DNA of 64,000 bases from Polyodon spathula (GCF_017654505.1 NC_054538.1:64088678-64152677); one strand, 5' to 3'; shown: positions 24,228 to 36,898, counted from the stretch's first letter. Made by a program: numbers and translations. The notes: generated from the letters alone by a model not told the origin.

Positions 24228-24402
24228 AAAGGCTTAAAAACTGTTTTTACACAGAATTGTATGTCTGGAACCAACTCCCTAGTAATGTTATTGAAGCTGA
24301 CCCCAGCGTCAAGAAGCTGCATGATGAGATTCCGGGATCAATAAGCTCCTAACAACCATACGAATGGCCTCCTCTTGTTGTAACCTTTCTTATGTTCTTA
24401 AA
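24225..24402 (-). repeat. Interspersed repeat, copy B
   Basis: The reverse complement of this interval follows the copy at 16943-17145 from ACATAAGAAAGGTTACAACA to the CAATTCTGTGTAAAAA end, with small indels. It shares GAGGAGGCCATTCG, TAGCTTATTGATCCC and ATCTCATCA-GCAGCTTCTTG. Confidence 0.8.
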
Positions 24403-26008
24403 AGGAAACAGCATTTAACTACGATATCACTGGACACTAGTCATACATTTAAAATGCACTGATTTATAACAGTACAACTGCCTTGCAATGTGGGACTGTT
24501 AAATAAACTACAATTAGTACTTAAATTAAGTCGTCTGTCCAGCCACTCCAACCCTGCTTCTTCCAATATTTGTCACTCAACTCGGCTTAAGTATCTCATC
24601 CTTGTTCGTTTCGTCTCTGCTTCTTCAGCCTAACGTGTTTGGCAGCAAGCACAATCTTGATATTGTCATCTCGTGACATAAAAACGGGACAAATATACAC
24701 ACTTTGCAAGTCAACACTTAAAAAAAACAGCTAAATAACATTTAAAAAGTAAAGCGCTACGGACGGTGTACCCAGTCATCCGATTGAAGAGCATTATGAC
24801 GTGCACTGTTATTGCGCTCGCTTGATTATCAAACGAAATGGCATTCAGTGATAATGATAATCGATAGAATTATACAGTTAAAGCACAGACGATTGCAGTA
24901 TTTATATGTTTTTACAATTACATACGTCTTGCAGAACTTGTGTTTATAATTCTGTAGCTTCATATTGCTTTGAAATACAATTACGAACGGAGTTTGTATA
25001 CACTCTGCAGTCAGAGACAGTCGACAATGGATTTTTTTTTCTATTTTCTTTTTTGTTTAATTACACAATATATTTTACGTTACTTAACGTTTACAAAGGC
25101 AGAAAAAACGCAATTGTAGTATCAGATAAAATTAACCCCATTCATCAAGTTTCAACATCTCCATTAAAGTCTGCAGCAGGATAATTGACTTTTTTCTCAG
25201 TTATGTCAAAGCAAACTTAGGTAAATATTTTAAAACATTTTATTTATTTATTTTTACAAATTCCACATTCATTAGTAACAACATTGGAAGCTTACTTAAC
25301 ATCAAATAATGGTGTTGCTATGCTATGCTATACTTTAAGCAATATAACCAATCATTTTCTAATTGTTTACCATTAGCTGTAGAAAGTGCTTGATTTATTT
25401 ACGGCAGATTTTTCCTAACAGACGGCAGCAAAACGTTCTTTTGAGCAAACTATATATAGATCTTAATAATAGAATAATTCATACTGTGGTAGTGCAACAT
25501 ATTGTAGATCTCAATAATAGAATGATTCATACTGTGAAATGTAACCATGGCCGTAACTAACTATGAGGGCACAGAGATCGTGTCCTCGGTTGTTTTTTTT
25601 TTTTTTTTTTATCACCAGTATTGATGCTCATGTAAATATTCTGTTAAAGTACAAAAGACTCCTTCATTTTCTCTGTTGGTTTGCCGTGTAACATGGATTT
25701 AGATGTTGAATAGTAAATACCAAGCAGGTATATAAATACTGCCAGCTAGAGCTTGAAACCTAAGTGTGATCCCAGAAGAATGTCAGCTCAGGATACGGCA
25801 CTGTATGTAACATATTGTGGATCTTAATAGAATAATTCATATTGTAATCTTAATAGAATAATTCATATTGTGTAACTTTGGGGTTCATTTAAAGTTTTAC
25901 AATTCTGTAAAAAAGGAATGACATGAAATTGCTCTTCCTTTTTCAGCTTTTTGTAAAATGTGAATACAAAAGTTAAAATCATTACGTGAACAAAAGTGTG
26001 ACCTATAC

Positions 26009-26116
<108 letters not shown>

Positions 26117-26620
26117 TGAATTGTGTTACTCTATTTTGTTTGTAAGCCTTCATTTATTTATAGCCTATACTGTGATATTAGGTGATAAATTATGCGTTCT
26201 ATTCTTTTTTTTTTTAATTCGATGAAATTCATTGTCGTTTAAATCGCCGGCGAAATAGGTCAAAATAGTAAAAATTGTTTCTGGTAAAACGAATAGTTCT
26301 ATTATTTTGTGCCAATACGTTTTTAATATCCTATAGCCTATATAACATATATAAACGCGTTAAAGTTCATTGGTATATTTACTATATTTTGTTTTAACGG
26401 GATGATTTTTCATATAGTATTATAATAATAATATAATATTATATCGTATAATGTATAATATATATAATATTTTATAATACAGACGTATATACCAACGTTA
26501 TAAAAACGAAAATGCAATATCTGGTTTGCAAGTTTTAGCAATTTTAAATTAAAGACTTAAAACAGTTATATAATCGTTAAATTGATTTCGTTTTGCAGTG
26601 GAGTGAGTAACTGAACACCT

Positions 26621-26622
<2 letters not shown>

Positions 26623-26701
<79 letters not shown>
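26623..26701. repeat. (TA)n microsatellite
   Basis: Uninterrupted TA dinucleotides for nearly 80 bases. Confidence 0.95.
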
Positions 26702-26704
<3 letters not shown>

Positions 26705-27549
26705 TTGAAAAATGACACTTATATCTGTACATGACCTGTGGACAGGTTGTAACTTCAAAAGTTTTATTCTTCGAAAACTTTGAATTTAGAACCTAAATTT
26801 AAATACACTTACAAAGTTTTCTGTTTCCGTATGTTGCTAAGGTAAAATCTTAAAGGAAGATTGCAGAAATCTAACGTCTTTTTAAAAGGAATAAAACAGA
26901 AAAACAACCAGAAATGCTTCTCAATCCAATTCTCTCTTGGTCCCTGTGAATCTTATTGTAGGCTACTACAGTTGTGGGTATGGCTGACATGGCAGCAGTA
27001 ATAATCAATAATACCACTGTGGTACTGTCAGTAACATTTCATTGTCAACTATCTTTTAAAGAACTACTACTGATGTATATAAACACATATTATCAATCAA
27101 TCTGAATTTCTAAAGCAATGTAGATGCTGAAATTGTAACGCAGCGCTTATCTTTCACTATTTGTGTGACTTTGTTGACTTCCCTTCAGAATGCAATGTGA
27201 GAGTCTGGGAACATGTCCACTACAGATTTGCTGAACTAGTCACAACATGTAAAGGGTTCTGAGTATGTAACTTCCTTGATCTCCGTTTTTCATTTGACAA
27301 GGAAAGGTGTTATTGAATTGCTGGTTTTCTGAGCATCACTGGCTTTTTGGTGTTTTTGTGATCTCTCGTGCTTACCACAAACAGTGTCATTGCCACCGTT
27401 AAAATCAGTCGTGCATTGTATGTATTTTCCTAAACCTTGCTTAATTAGGATTATGTGAGAATATGCTGTAGTTTTTTTGTTTTGTTTTTTTTACCGGACG
27501 AGGAGCGCTTGTCGCAGGCACAGCCGTCGCATTTTGCCTCGAGCAATGA

Positions 27550-27720
27550 ATGCATGTCTGCTACAGGGCTCCCCTGGGTCCTAAACCCCTCTTAGTACAG
27601 ACTGAGATTGCAGTACCCACAGACCGTACATGCCCTTTGCAGAAATGTGCAGTGCCTACAAAAGTACCACAAAATGTACCTGTCAGGACAACTGAGGAAG
27701 TCAGCACCTCCACTCACTTT
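27550..27720 (+). other. Unrecognised coding-like island ending at a poly(T) tract
   Basis: The + frame reads APLGPKPLLVQTEIAVPTDR, then CPLQKCAVPTKVPQNVPVRT, in a stretch richer in G+C than its surroundings. It is preceded by a possible acceptor (CTGCTACAG at 27558-27566). A 24-base poly(T) run (27719-27742) follows directly. No family is recognised. It could be a degraded retroelement or a reverse-oriented retrocopy tail, or a real exon. Confidence 0.25.
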
Positions 27721-27742
27721 TTTTTTTTTTTTTTTTTTTTTA

Positions 27743-28859
27743 AGTAACAAAAACGCGTATTCACAGCCAAACATGAATTACTTTAGATGTGTAATGGCTG
27801 CAGTATAGGACACTGACCTTAAGGTTAGGGTTCAGTGTTGGGAGAGGATTATTCATTGTTTTATTAACAATAAATTGATAGCCAATCAGAGTGCAGTGTC
27901 CTGACAGGAACATTCGGTGGTACCTTGACAGCCAGAAACGTAAGGTTTGATGACGTAAAGGCGGTCAAAATACCGCAGAGTCCCGGCAAATAACGGACAG
28001 TTGGCAGGGTCTATATTGTGGGGGCATTTGCATTTTTTTCTTTCTTTTTTTTAAAGCAGATTTTGTTTCAACAGTATTTGGTGTTTCAGCAGGACGCACA
28101 GAAATGATTTAGGCTGCTTTGCAAACCCCAGCCACGCAATGTTTACTATTTACCGATTTGCTAATCCATCGTCTCCCACAAACAAGATGGGTTTATATAT
28201 AAGCTATAGTTTGGAGAAATATGTTTTAAATATTTAGCCAACCATTCTGACGTCATCAGTGTGCTAAAAGATATGGTAGTCTCGGGTGTTTGAGATAACA
28301 GACCAAATGGAGGTTACTTGTGGGAAATAATTTATAGGCTACACATAATGATCTCATATACACAATCATGACCACATGATACGTTTTTAAATCTGTGTTC
28401 ATAAATATATGTTTGCAAACTGAACAGCAGATGAATCCACGCCCGCTTTTGTATTAAACGAGAAAATGTACTGTATACATTGCCTCTCTCGAATAAATGT
28501 GGACAATAATGATGCAATCGCGCAACGATATAGCCTATTGCAATAAAAAAGTAGATTTCTCAAAGTTGAATATCCAAAATGACATGCATGATTTACATTT
28601 AACAAAAATGCGTATAAACGCCGTATGCAATCGTAACGCAGTACTGTGCTAAATAAATAAACAAATAAACAACACAGTCTCTCGAGACCATATAGTTTTC
28701 GAATGAGTAATGGCATATTTATCATGCACACTTCCATGCGTGACTAGGCTAATTTATAGACGTTGCTTCTCACATCTAAACTAATAAAAATGGAGACTCT
28801 AAGGCGTGCTATATGAACCATCCTTGGATAGTTTTTATGTAATTAAATAAAACTACATG
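27743..28859. other. Distal 5' flank of the FoxG-like gene
   Basis: No gene or transposon recognised. The interval between the poly(T) tract and the gene is free of recognisable repeats, which fits a regulated locus, but no specific enhancer can be named by eye. Confidence 0.35.
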
Positions 28860-29074
28860 TCTTTTGATTAAAGGGATCGTGTAAAAATGTCAGCAAGTTA
28901 TTAGTGCCGCCCATTTGATGATGCTGTAGTAAGAGGGAACCTCCTTAATTACTAATTTCTCCGTTCCGCATCAACCGCTCTTCTGTCCTAGAAGTTCCTT
29001 CATGCATGCAATGTCGTGATCAGATCGTGTCTGACCTTTTATTTGTTAAACACAAAACCCAAGGCTTGTTGTGA
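28860..29074 (+). promoter_or_regulatory. 5' flank of the FoxG-like gene
   Basis: The interval before the FoxG-like start contains TAATTA-type homeodomain cores (for example CTTAATTACTAATTT near 28945) and CpG-bearing sequence around 28965-28990. No convincing TATA box or transcription start can be fixed by eye. It is listed as the probable proximal regulatory region on position alone. Confidence 0.3.
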
Positions 29075-30103
29075 TTGCTGGGGATGGGGGATCAGAAAGA
29101 GCCGACAATGGTTCCCAAATCCACTTCGTTTAGTATCAAGAGCCTTCTGTTTCCTTCTAAAAGTGACAACCCAAACTCAAGGACCCCAGAAAAGAAAACT
29201 GTGACTGAGGAAATGGAATCTTGTTCTTTTAACCAGGACAATCACGGGGAGGAAGAGGCAGACGGACCGAAAGAACAGAATAAAAATGAAAAATACGACA
29301 AGCCGCCGTTCAGTTACAACGCTTTAATAATGATGGCTATAAGACAGAGTCCAGAAAAGAGATTGACTCTGAATGGCATCTATGAGTTCATCATGAACAA
29401 TTTCCCTTATTATAGAGAGCACAAACAAGGCTGGCAAAACTCAATACGGCATAACCTGAGTCTGAATAAATGCTTTGTGAAAGTGCCAAGGCATTACGAT
29501 GATCCAGGAAAGGGGAACTACTGGATGCTCGACCCGTCGAGCGACGACGTCTTTATAGGGGGGACAACGGGAAAACTTCGGAGGCGGTCAACAACATCGA
29601 GGGGCAAGTTGGCACTGAAAAAGGGTCTTCGGTTTGGGCCGCTCGGGCTGGGATTGAACGACAGGGCAAGCAACCCTTTTTACTGGCAAATCTCGCCATT
29701 TTTATCTTTGCATCACCCCCATTATAACAGATCTGCATCGGGATTTCTGAGCCAGGGTCATGCTTACGGCTCTCTGCTTTCCGGGATTGATCAGTTGGGA
29801 AACGGGGACCTGACTCGTCCGATATTGGGTGGATCTGGCCTGACAAACAGTTACGGCGTGAGCGCGTCTTCTGTCAGTTTACTATCAGGACAAGCTGGCT
29901 ATTTCGTCTCTGGAGCCCAGCACTCGCAGTCCGTTCAGCACAGTGGAGGTGGTTTCGGGGTACCGTCCAGCTCGCCCTCTACGCTGATTTCTGAAACACT
30001 GAGACCGTCACTGCCTTCCTTTACATCGGGTGTTTCTACGGGATTTGCTGGAGTCCTGTCTCATCAAAACAGGGTTACATCTGCTAGTTCGTTTTTAAAC
30101 TGA
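29075..30103 (+). CDS. foxg1-like: FoxG-class forkhead transcription factor (FoxG1-like paralogue), complete single exon
   Basis: Nuclear sequence-specific DNA-binding factor; FoxG1 is a telencephalon, eye and ear regulator that mainly represses. The 342-residue frame opens [10 protein letters not shown] and has an eh1-like FSIKSLL (about 20-26), the motif expected to bind Groucho/TLE. An acidic/polar linker follows, then the forkhead domain at about 73-170: [20 protein letters not shown] at its start, recognition helix [13 protein letters not shown] at 122-134, GKGNYW at 145-150 and wing basic run GKLRRRS at 166-172. Downstream are the FoxG-type [12 protein letters not shown] (204-215) and LRPSLPSF (309-316). 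FoxG genes are normally intronless, and no stop or frameshift interrupts this one. The start is supported by the FoxG-like MLxMGD...MxPKS opening. It is shorter than mammalian FoxG1 (about 490 residues), lacking the His/Pro/Gln-rich N-terminal repeats, and its C-terminal half is divergent and Ser/Gly-rich. I therefore read it as an extra FoxG paralogue (zebrafish foxg1b/c/d type, or FoxG2/3 in other naming) rather than the orthologue. Class is very secure; the exact paralogue is not. Confidence 0.96.
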   Translation: MLGMGDQKEPTMVPKSTSFSIKSLLFPSKSDNPNSRTPEKKTVTEEMESCSFNQDNHGEEEADGPKEQNKNEKYDKPPFSYNALIMMAIRQSPEKRLTLNGIYEFIMNNFPYYREHKQGWQNSIRHNLSLNKCFVKVPRHYDDPGKGNYWMLDPSSDDVFIGGTTGKLRRRSTTSRGKLALKKGLRFGPLGLGLNDRASNPFYWQISPFLSLHHPHYNRSASGFLSQGHAYGSLLSGIDQLGNGDLTRPILGGSGLTNSYGVSASSVSLLSGQAGYFVSGAQHSQSVQHSGGGFGVPSSSPSTLISETLRPSLPSFTSGVSTGFAGVLSHQNRVTSASSFLN

Positions 30104-30233
30104 TCCTATTACTTCCAGGTTGGGGAAAGAATAACACGCAAATTAAAAAAATATTGTTTCCCAAATTGGCAAACTTATGTTATTTTTTATAAGAAAGAAA
30201 TTTAAAATAATAACAATAATAATCAATGCTATA

Positions 30234-30239
30234 AATAAA
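30234..30239 (+). terminator. Candidate poly(A) signal for the FoxG-like transcript
   Basis: AATAAA lies about 130 bases after the FoxG-like stop codon. Later AATAAA hexamers near 31312 and at 31692-31697 are alternatives that would give a longer 3'UTR. A homopolymer A run at about 30252 is genomic and could mislead oligo-dT priming. Confidence 0.3.
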
Positions 30240-31001
30240 AATGCTAGCTGCAAAAAAAAAAAAAAAAGCATACATGAAGAATACATTATTTCTCATGACC
30301 TGTTGTCTGATAACACATCCAAAACACTTGCATTGTTTACCCGTACAAAATTGTTATTTTTTGGTTTGTTTTATCCATAAACAAAATTGGAAAGGGAGGA
30401 CCTTTGTTACCTTAGGTTATAAACAATTCATTTTATACCGAAGGTAACAAAATACATTTCTGATTATTTTTATGTGATGTAAACAATTTCAAATGTGTCA
30501 CCTGTGATATTTAGTTTAATGTATGTGTTTTTATTTTAAAGTCTTATAGTCCTATATATATATAGTGTAATGTCATCCGTCTGTAATGAAAGATGCAACA
30601 ATATTCTTGTTGAATTACACCGTTTATACATTATACATGTTTTTTGTTTGTTTGTTTTTCATTACGTGATTGCGTAAATTTTTAGAGGTAGCAACATATA
30701 TAGAAAAAGCAGAAGCCCTCGTGTAGGCCTCTGTGTGGGTTAGCTATGTTGGTTTACTTAACAGTGGTCGTATTATTGCCCAGATCGCACCATAGAATGG
30801 ATCTTATATGATTCTCACCAATTATTATCGACCGTGACGTAATAGCGCTAGAACAATGTGACCATACATTTTAAAAGAAAAAAACAAACAATAAACGTCT
30901 ATCTTTGTAAAGGGGTATAAAAGAGAAATAATGTTTTTGATTATTATTCTAATTAGACAATTGTTGTTTTTTAAATTATATTTACACAGCATAAAATGAT
31001 G

Positions 31002-31002
<1 letters not shown>

Positions 31003-31065
<63 letters not shown>
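31003..31065. repeat. (TA)n microsatellite
   Basis: Uninterrupted TA dinucleotides about 900 bp after the FoxG-like stop codon, possibly within its 3'UTR. Confidence 0.95.
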
Positions 31066-31068
<3 letters not shown>

Positions 31069-31516
31069 TCCAGTTCTACTATTATCCAAAGGTGTCTAAC
31101 ATCCACATAGCACCAAACAGGATGATGTTGTTTGTATCATGTATGTCTTTATACGTTATTTATTTCTCGGGATTCATTTAAGTGGCTGCATTTTAGTATT
31201 ATTTTCTATATTTCAACGTTTTGCACTTTTCGCTGTACAGTAGTTATTTAGGTGTGTTTTTTTTCAAACTATTGTCTTGTTTTTTGTTTATGTTTCTGTA
31301 AAGTGAAACTCAAATAAAATATAATGTTTTTAGTTTGTTTTGGTTAAGAACATACTCGGTTTTGATTTATTTGTGACTAGTTTGCACAGCATATCTCCTT
31401 TACCAGGGAAATTATCTCCACATGCAATTTTATATATTTGGGATGCATTGTCTTTTGATGTAGTAAGATTATGACTTGCAAATTAGTCTGACTTTGTGCA
31501 CGTGATATATATAATA

Positions 31517-31548
<32 letters not shown>

Positions 31549-32231
31549 TTATATATTATTATCATATATATATATATATCATTTGCCTATGTATCGACTA
31601 AGCCTGAACATTTCAAGAATTGTCTATTTACAGTATTGTAGATGTGCACGTGTATATAATAAATATGTAGACCTGGTGTAATTTGATAGGGAATAAAGAT
31701 TTCTTTCTTGAGGGCAATTAAGAACGTTTATGTAAAACACGGAGGATGAGAATTCATTTTGTGACAGTGTCCTATATGTTCACGGCTTCTCGTATGCGCG
31801 TGCATGCGCTTTTAATACGTTTTCTTATTTGAGTGTTTGTTTTTGTGAAAGCTGTGGTGTGGGTTGGAAACGTGTTATAGACTTTCATACCAAAGTTGTA
31901 GCAAAAACAATGCAAAAACCCTGTTAGATATATGAGCATATAATTAATCTACGTAGGACGTGCAGTGCTGGAGAAACATTCCACAAGTTGTATTTTAAAA
32001 GGTTTTGTACACCACAGGAAACTGCAGCATTTCGAATGTCCGAACTCATGAACACATTCAACTCAGAGATTATGTCAGAATTTCTCCATTTCTTATTTTT
32101 TATTCTTTATTCATGATTGTGTAGGTTAAAAGGAAATACGAACACGTTGCGACCTCAAACGCCCTTATCACAATGAAATAAATAGGCCCGTCCAAGTTAT
32201 GAGCAATGCCTGCTAAACAAATTTTAGAATC

Positions 32232-32233
<2 letters not shown>

Positions 32234-32305
<72 letters not shown>
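32234..32305. repeat. (TTA)n microsatellite
   Basis: About 24 TTA units followed by a few TTG units. Confidence 0.95.
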
Positions 32306-34010
32306 GTTGTTGTTCATTGTGGATTAACTATTGATGAATAAAAATGGCTGTGACATTTTCGATCCCAAAAGCTGCGAATCCACAACGAGACTATCTTTGA
32401 ACATAATTTAAAGGGTGCTTTGAAAAGGAAACTAAACTAAAAATATATATTTTAAAAATACCAATATATAACGTTACAAGGGGTAGGAAGTCGCAGGTAA
32501 ACCCAAATTACTGCACTGGGTTGTTTCGTGGTGATTCTGGGCTGTTTTAAATGTGATCTATGTGAATTCTGTTTGGACAAATAATGAAATGTCTCTTCAA
32601 TCAGCCATGCATATCACAAGAAGATCCTCCGCGACCTCAGTCGCCCTTTGGAGTTCGGAAAATAGTTCGGCTTGCTTTTAAAACGCCATTAAAAACAATA
32701 TCTTATTACGTGTATATATGCTATATTAAATAATAAATAAATAAATATGCCTTATCCAGTAACGCAAAACAGCAGCGGTGATCATGTGACTTTAAATACC
32801 ATTCATCATTGATGCCTGCTTTACAAAATAGGCCCTGATACTCAATCACCTGTATTTAAATTATTAATTAATTATTTATGTTTGTTTTAACATATTTTAT
32901 TACGCTATCGAAGCGGAGCATGTTACTAACAGCCATATGCATTCATTTGCATATGCATTTTTTTCTTGTCTCTTGTTATGTATAGGATCGGTCATTCTTG
33001 AGATCAGTAGGCTAATTGCAATGGCAATTGAGCTTGAAAAAAAATAATCAAAAGAAACTAAATAAAATAACATAATGAAAGAAAAAAGCTCTTAAAATAA
33101 TCAAAACGTGTGATTTGTCACGACGAGACCAAGGTCTTCACAAAGTCAGCGCACAACTTATAAAGCATGAGCAGCTCTTATTAGGTGGTTATTTTAACAC
33201 TTGAAGTAATGAAATCACAATTCGGCTAATGTCAAGCTAAAAAAAAAAAAAAGAAAAGAAAAAAAAAACAATAACAGTCTTTTAATGTTTAATGTAACCC
33301 TATGTTGCATTTCGTCCATTATATCAAATTGATATATACTCAACTTTCAGATGGAGCATTCAATGAATATGCAGAGAAGGTGAGTGGTACTATTGACAGT
33401 TTGGATTCATATCATAAATAATATTGTAGATTATATACATTTTAATTATTTTAATTATCTCTTTAAGCAGAATTAGACATGTATTTATTTTATTTTGAGA
33501 TACATTTTAATGTGTTTTTTTTCTGTTCAGTATACTGTACATTATGCATTTACATACCTCTGAAAATTGGGTTAGTTCTTTGCCAATAAGTTCTAGAACA
33601 ATTTTTGTAAGATTTTATGAAATTTGCTTCTCGAAAATGCTGAGTTGTTCCGCTGTTGATGAGCAAATTATTCATTTCAAAAGACAGCTTTTATTGAAAT
33701 TATAACCCCAAATATTGACGAATTGAATACATTTAAATATAGGTACTTACAATATTGAAATATATGCATTTAAGATCTGAATATCAATAAAAAAATATAT
33801 AAAAACTTGACAGATACTACATCACACATTTTTAATATAACATTATATTTTTCTGAGTATTGAATCATTGAGAGGTACACTTAGAGGAAATTAATTGCTT
33901 CTCCACAAAATACACACACACACACACACTTTCCGCACGGACAACCGCACGCATACTACAAGGAAAAACAAAGAGAGTTTGCTTTACAAAAAGCCATCCA
34001 ATAAGCAGTT

Positions 34011-34824
34011 AAACGTAACGCCTATGATCGGTGACTGCTCACCTTGGGCCCCCATCTTTCACGTTGGAACCTGTAGTCCGTAGAGAGTAGGCTTTGCATT
34101 GCTGCTCATTCTGTGGAAAACTTGACCTGAACAGGATTACGCTGAGGCTGGGATTTAAGATGAATACATCTACAGAGCCCGGGAGAAACAATGGAGCCTA
34201 GGAGGAGCGAGAGAACAAGGTATTGTCTTGTCTTTGGACTCATTATCCAAAGTTCTTCCAAATTATAATAACATATGATGAAACGTCTAAAGCTATGCTG
34301 CGTGTTACACGTCACGCAGAGAGGGTTTATCCGCGTTAACAGTGTTGCTCTCCACACTTGTAAAATAACACGGAGTTCAGAAATGACCTGCGGTCACAGA
34401 TAATACTGTTTTACAGTTTGCTGCTTTCAAACATACTCAGCCTCATATGTTTTGCACCATGTCAGAAAGAATTAATTCAAATTCCTCGCGCCTTAATCTG
34501 AAGACTGATTACTGTGTTCAAAATTCTTACTTTAAACATTTGTGTTAGACCAGTTGTGGAAAATATTTCTTCAATGCAATTTAACTTTGAATAGGCTATT
34601 TATTAGTATTTAAAAGCATTTCAGATTAGTTGGAATAGAACACAGTTAACAGTCGATGATGCTTATTTTATACAGTATACTGTTTTTTTTTAAATAGTAG
34701 GTTCTAAATTGAATATATTTGGCTTATGTAATGAAGCAAAGACTAAAGTTTAAGTAAATGTTTTGCTCACAAAAATAGATGTTAATTGATAGACAACATA
34801 AATAATAAAGCTATTGTTTTATAT

Positions 34825-34905
<81 letters not shown>

Positions 34906-35417
34906 CTTTATTGTTTATGTTATGTCAGATTTTTGTGTTGTTCCGAATTACTCAACGAATGTTTGTGTACAAGGGAACACATTATTTTTTATTTGGTTAT
35001 CCCACAGTTATTGCATTGACCTCATTCAGAAGACAAGTTTAAATGGGGGTTATGTGCATTCACAGTAAATCGATTTTAAAGATAGCATCTGTTAAAATAG
35101 GACAACTGAACATTTCAATATAATAGGCCAAAATGTTGGTCTTCTGAGTTGCTGTATTGTAAAATAAACCCTTATTCTACGCTAAGTTTATGGAAATAGT
35201 GTTGATATTTTCACACTTGCAATATTATAAGAGTTAAAAAGGTATTGACACTTAATTTTCTCAAATAAATTGATCAACATTTTAAGTGTAATAACCCGTA
35301 ACTATAAATAAACACTGGGACCATATTCAGAAAGGTTTTATCCAATTCAAGGATACATTTACTGTATTTAAAAATAAAATAAAGCACTAGAAACTTGGAG
35401 TAAATGGGTTGTGAAAA

Positions 35418-35464
<47 letters not shown>

Positions 35465-35590
35465 TATGAACTGGAAATAACTAATTTGGTTGAATACTGT
35501 AGTCTTAAATTGAATAATGTAAATAAATCGATCGTTTACAAGGCCGAATGCTGATTTATAAAGAAGTATTGACGGTTTCATCGAAACATT
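34011..35590. other. Non-coding with (TC)n and (TTA)n arrays
   Basis: A (TC)n array lies at about 34829-34903 and (TTA)n at about 35418-35461. A GC-richer patch at 34030-34205 has candidate exon donors on both strands (see findings) but no recognisable product. Confidence 0.4.
34829..34903. repeat. (TC)n microsatellite
   Basis: Pure TC dinucleotides; reads as poly Ser/Leu in translation, which is artefactual. Confidence 0.95.
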
Positions 35591-35595
35591 GTTAT

Positions 35596-35632
35596 GTATT
35601 TATTTATTTGGCAGACGCCTTTCTTTATCCAT
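35596..35632 (-). mobile_element. L2/SINE 3' tail scrap
   Basis: TATTTATTTATTTGGCAGAC then GCCTTTCTTTATCC is the reverse complement of the common fish L2/SINE tail (GGATAAAGGCGTCTGCCAAATAAA). The body of the element is not recognisable. Confidence 0.55.
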
Positions 35633-36509
35633 CAACACACACAACAGCTGTCGGTCCCTGCTGTTGGTTTAAAGCAAATGCTTACAGTAACACCAGCTTC
35701 TTCTGGCCGCTTCTGCTACTTCTTCAACTTGGTCATTTCAGTTACAGCATTGGCGCTACAAGTAAAGGTAATATGAAACTTCTTCGGAAAGGATGTCGTC
35801 TAAAACTCGGAGACAAAAAGGATGGAAAAGAGCAAACACAAATCCGGCTTCTGCTGGTGAGAGAACTATCCGCTGTAATGTAATAATAATGGGATATCCT
35901 TTATTGAAGGTGTTAAAAGGAACAAAGGTGGTGCATTCCACAATATCTATGTCCTAGGGAGCCAATAGGAATATACATCACCATGCTATGCGATATGGGG
36001 TCTATTTCATGGATTACGTTGCTAATATGTATATTACCTGTTCCTTTATACAAAGAAAATCTACGGCATTGCAACAAAATATTTATAAATTATGTAGCAA
36101 ATTGTGTCAAATATGGCTTTATGTTGTTATTCGTTGTCCACAGTGGCGGTTTTAGGCACACGCAGCCCATGCAATTGCATGGGGCCCCTGCTGCCGAGGT
36201 TCAGTTATTGTAAAAAAAATAATAAATAAATGAAATTCAACTCGTCTGCTCCAAAATGAATGACTTATTAGCCATTTTACATTTTTTTTTTTAAATTTGT
36301 GCCATAAACAGAAAAAAACACAAAGTGGTGGGGTTTAAAACCGTGCGCAATGTTATGTCAGTATGTCAGTTATGACAGTAAAATCCATGTAACTCACGTG
36401 AACCAGGAAACATATTAAAATAAATGCGTTTCCAGCCAATGCATCGCCCGCGCCTATTGCGATACTCGACTACATCTACAGGGAAATTTGCCGGACCTCT
36501 ATCCTAACC
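35633..36509. other. Non-coding; one hAT-like terminal sequence
   Basis: A frame at 35548-35883 is open but unrecognised. At about 36141 the sequence CAGTGGCGGTTTTAGGCACA followed by GGGGCCCC resembles the end of a hAT-type element, but no matching opposite end was found. Confidence 0.3.
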
Positions 36510-36898
36510 CAGGGGTGAAATTCTCAACAAAAAACGCAGGTACTCATGCACAGCCGGGTGTAAACATTTAAAAATTGAGGCAATTTGAGTGCCAATGAAT
36601 ACATACTTTAAACATGTATACATATTGCTACACGTACATTTATAAATACAAAATAAGCCTTAAAAATAACTGATCAGTTATAACCTGAAAAAGAAGCGGT
36701 ATGAGGAAACAGAATGCAAGCAACTCGCACTGTGCGGAATGAAATGCGCATTTGAGAAACGTTGCGCTAGTGGACTGTGTGAGTGGATGGAATGCATCAG
36801 TGTTGGATGAAAAGCAGATTAAATAAATCCCAGGGTACCGGCATCAAAATTAATCCCTGTACAGAGTACCGGTGAGTACCGGAAGAATTTCATCCCTG
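36510..36898. mobile_element. hAT-type MITE
   Basis: Left end CAGGGGTGAAATTCT is matched by the right end AGAATTTCATCCCTG, its near-perfect inverse. Inner arms also pair (GCAGGTACTC with GAGTACCGG-type sequence). Flanks TCCTAACC (36502-36509) and TCCTATCT (36899-36906) share the first five bases, consistent with a decayed 8-bp duplication. 389 bp, no coding capacity. Confidence 0.8.

Larger units (their letters stand above)
30104..34010. other. 3' flank of the FoxG-like gene, AT-rich
   Basis: Contains probable 3'UTR sequence, (TA)n arrays (31003-31065, 31505-31580), a (TTA)n array (32234-32305) and A-rich tracts near 33240. Apart from microsatellites, no transposon was recognised in these roughly 4 kb. 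Confidence 0.45.

Noticed and set aside
24596..24679. 27-codon - strand frame starting MSRDDNIKIVLAAKHVRLKK
   Set aside because: It looks exon-like at its start, but it closes with TGA and no plausible GT donor precedes the stop. No family is recognised. Left out for lack of support, though transcript data could revive it.
29553..29846. 97-codon - strand frame within the FoxG-like gene
   Set aside because: Antisense of the forkhead gene's coding sequence; no independent evidence.
34786..35068. Ser/Leu-repeat open frames
   Set aside because: Translation of the (TC)n microsatellite; no coding evidence.
35548..35883. 111-codon plus-strand frame with a hydrophobic segment
   Set aside because: It begins in an L2/SINE tail scrap and has no recognisable homology; a splice-like AG...GTAATA pair inside is not enough to call an exon.
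36141..36200. hAT terminal sequence CAGTGGCGGTTTTAGGC
   Set aside because: No inverse partner or target duplication was found within 2 kb, so an element could not be delimited; noted only in the regional entry.
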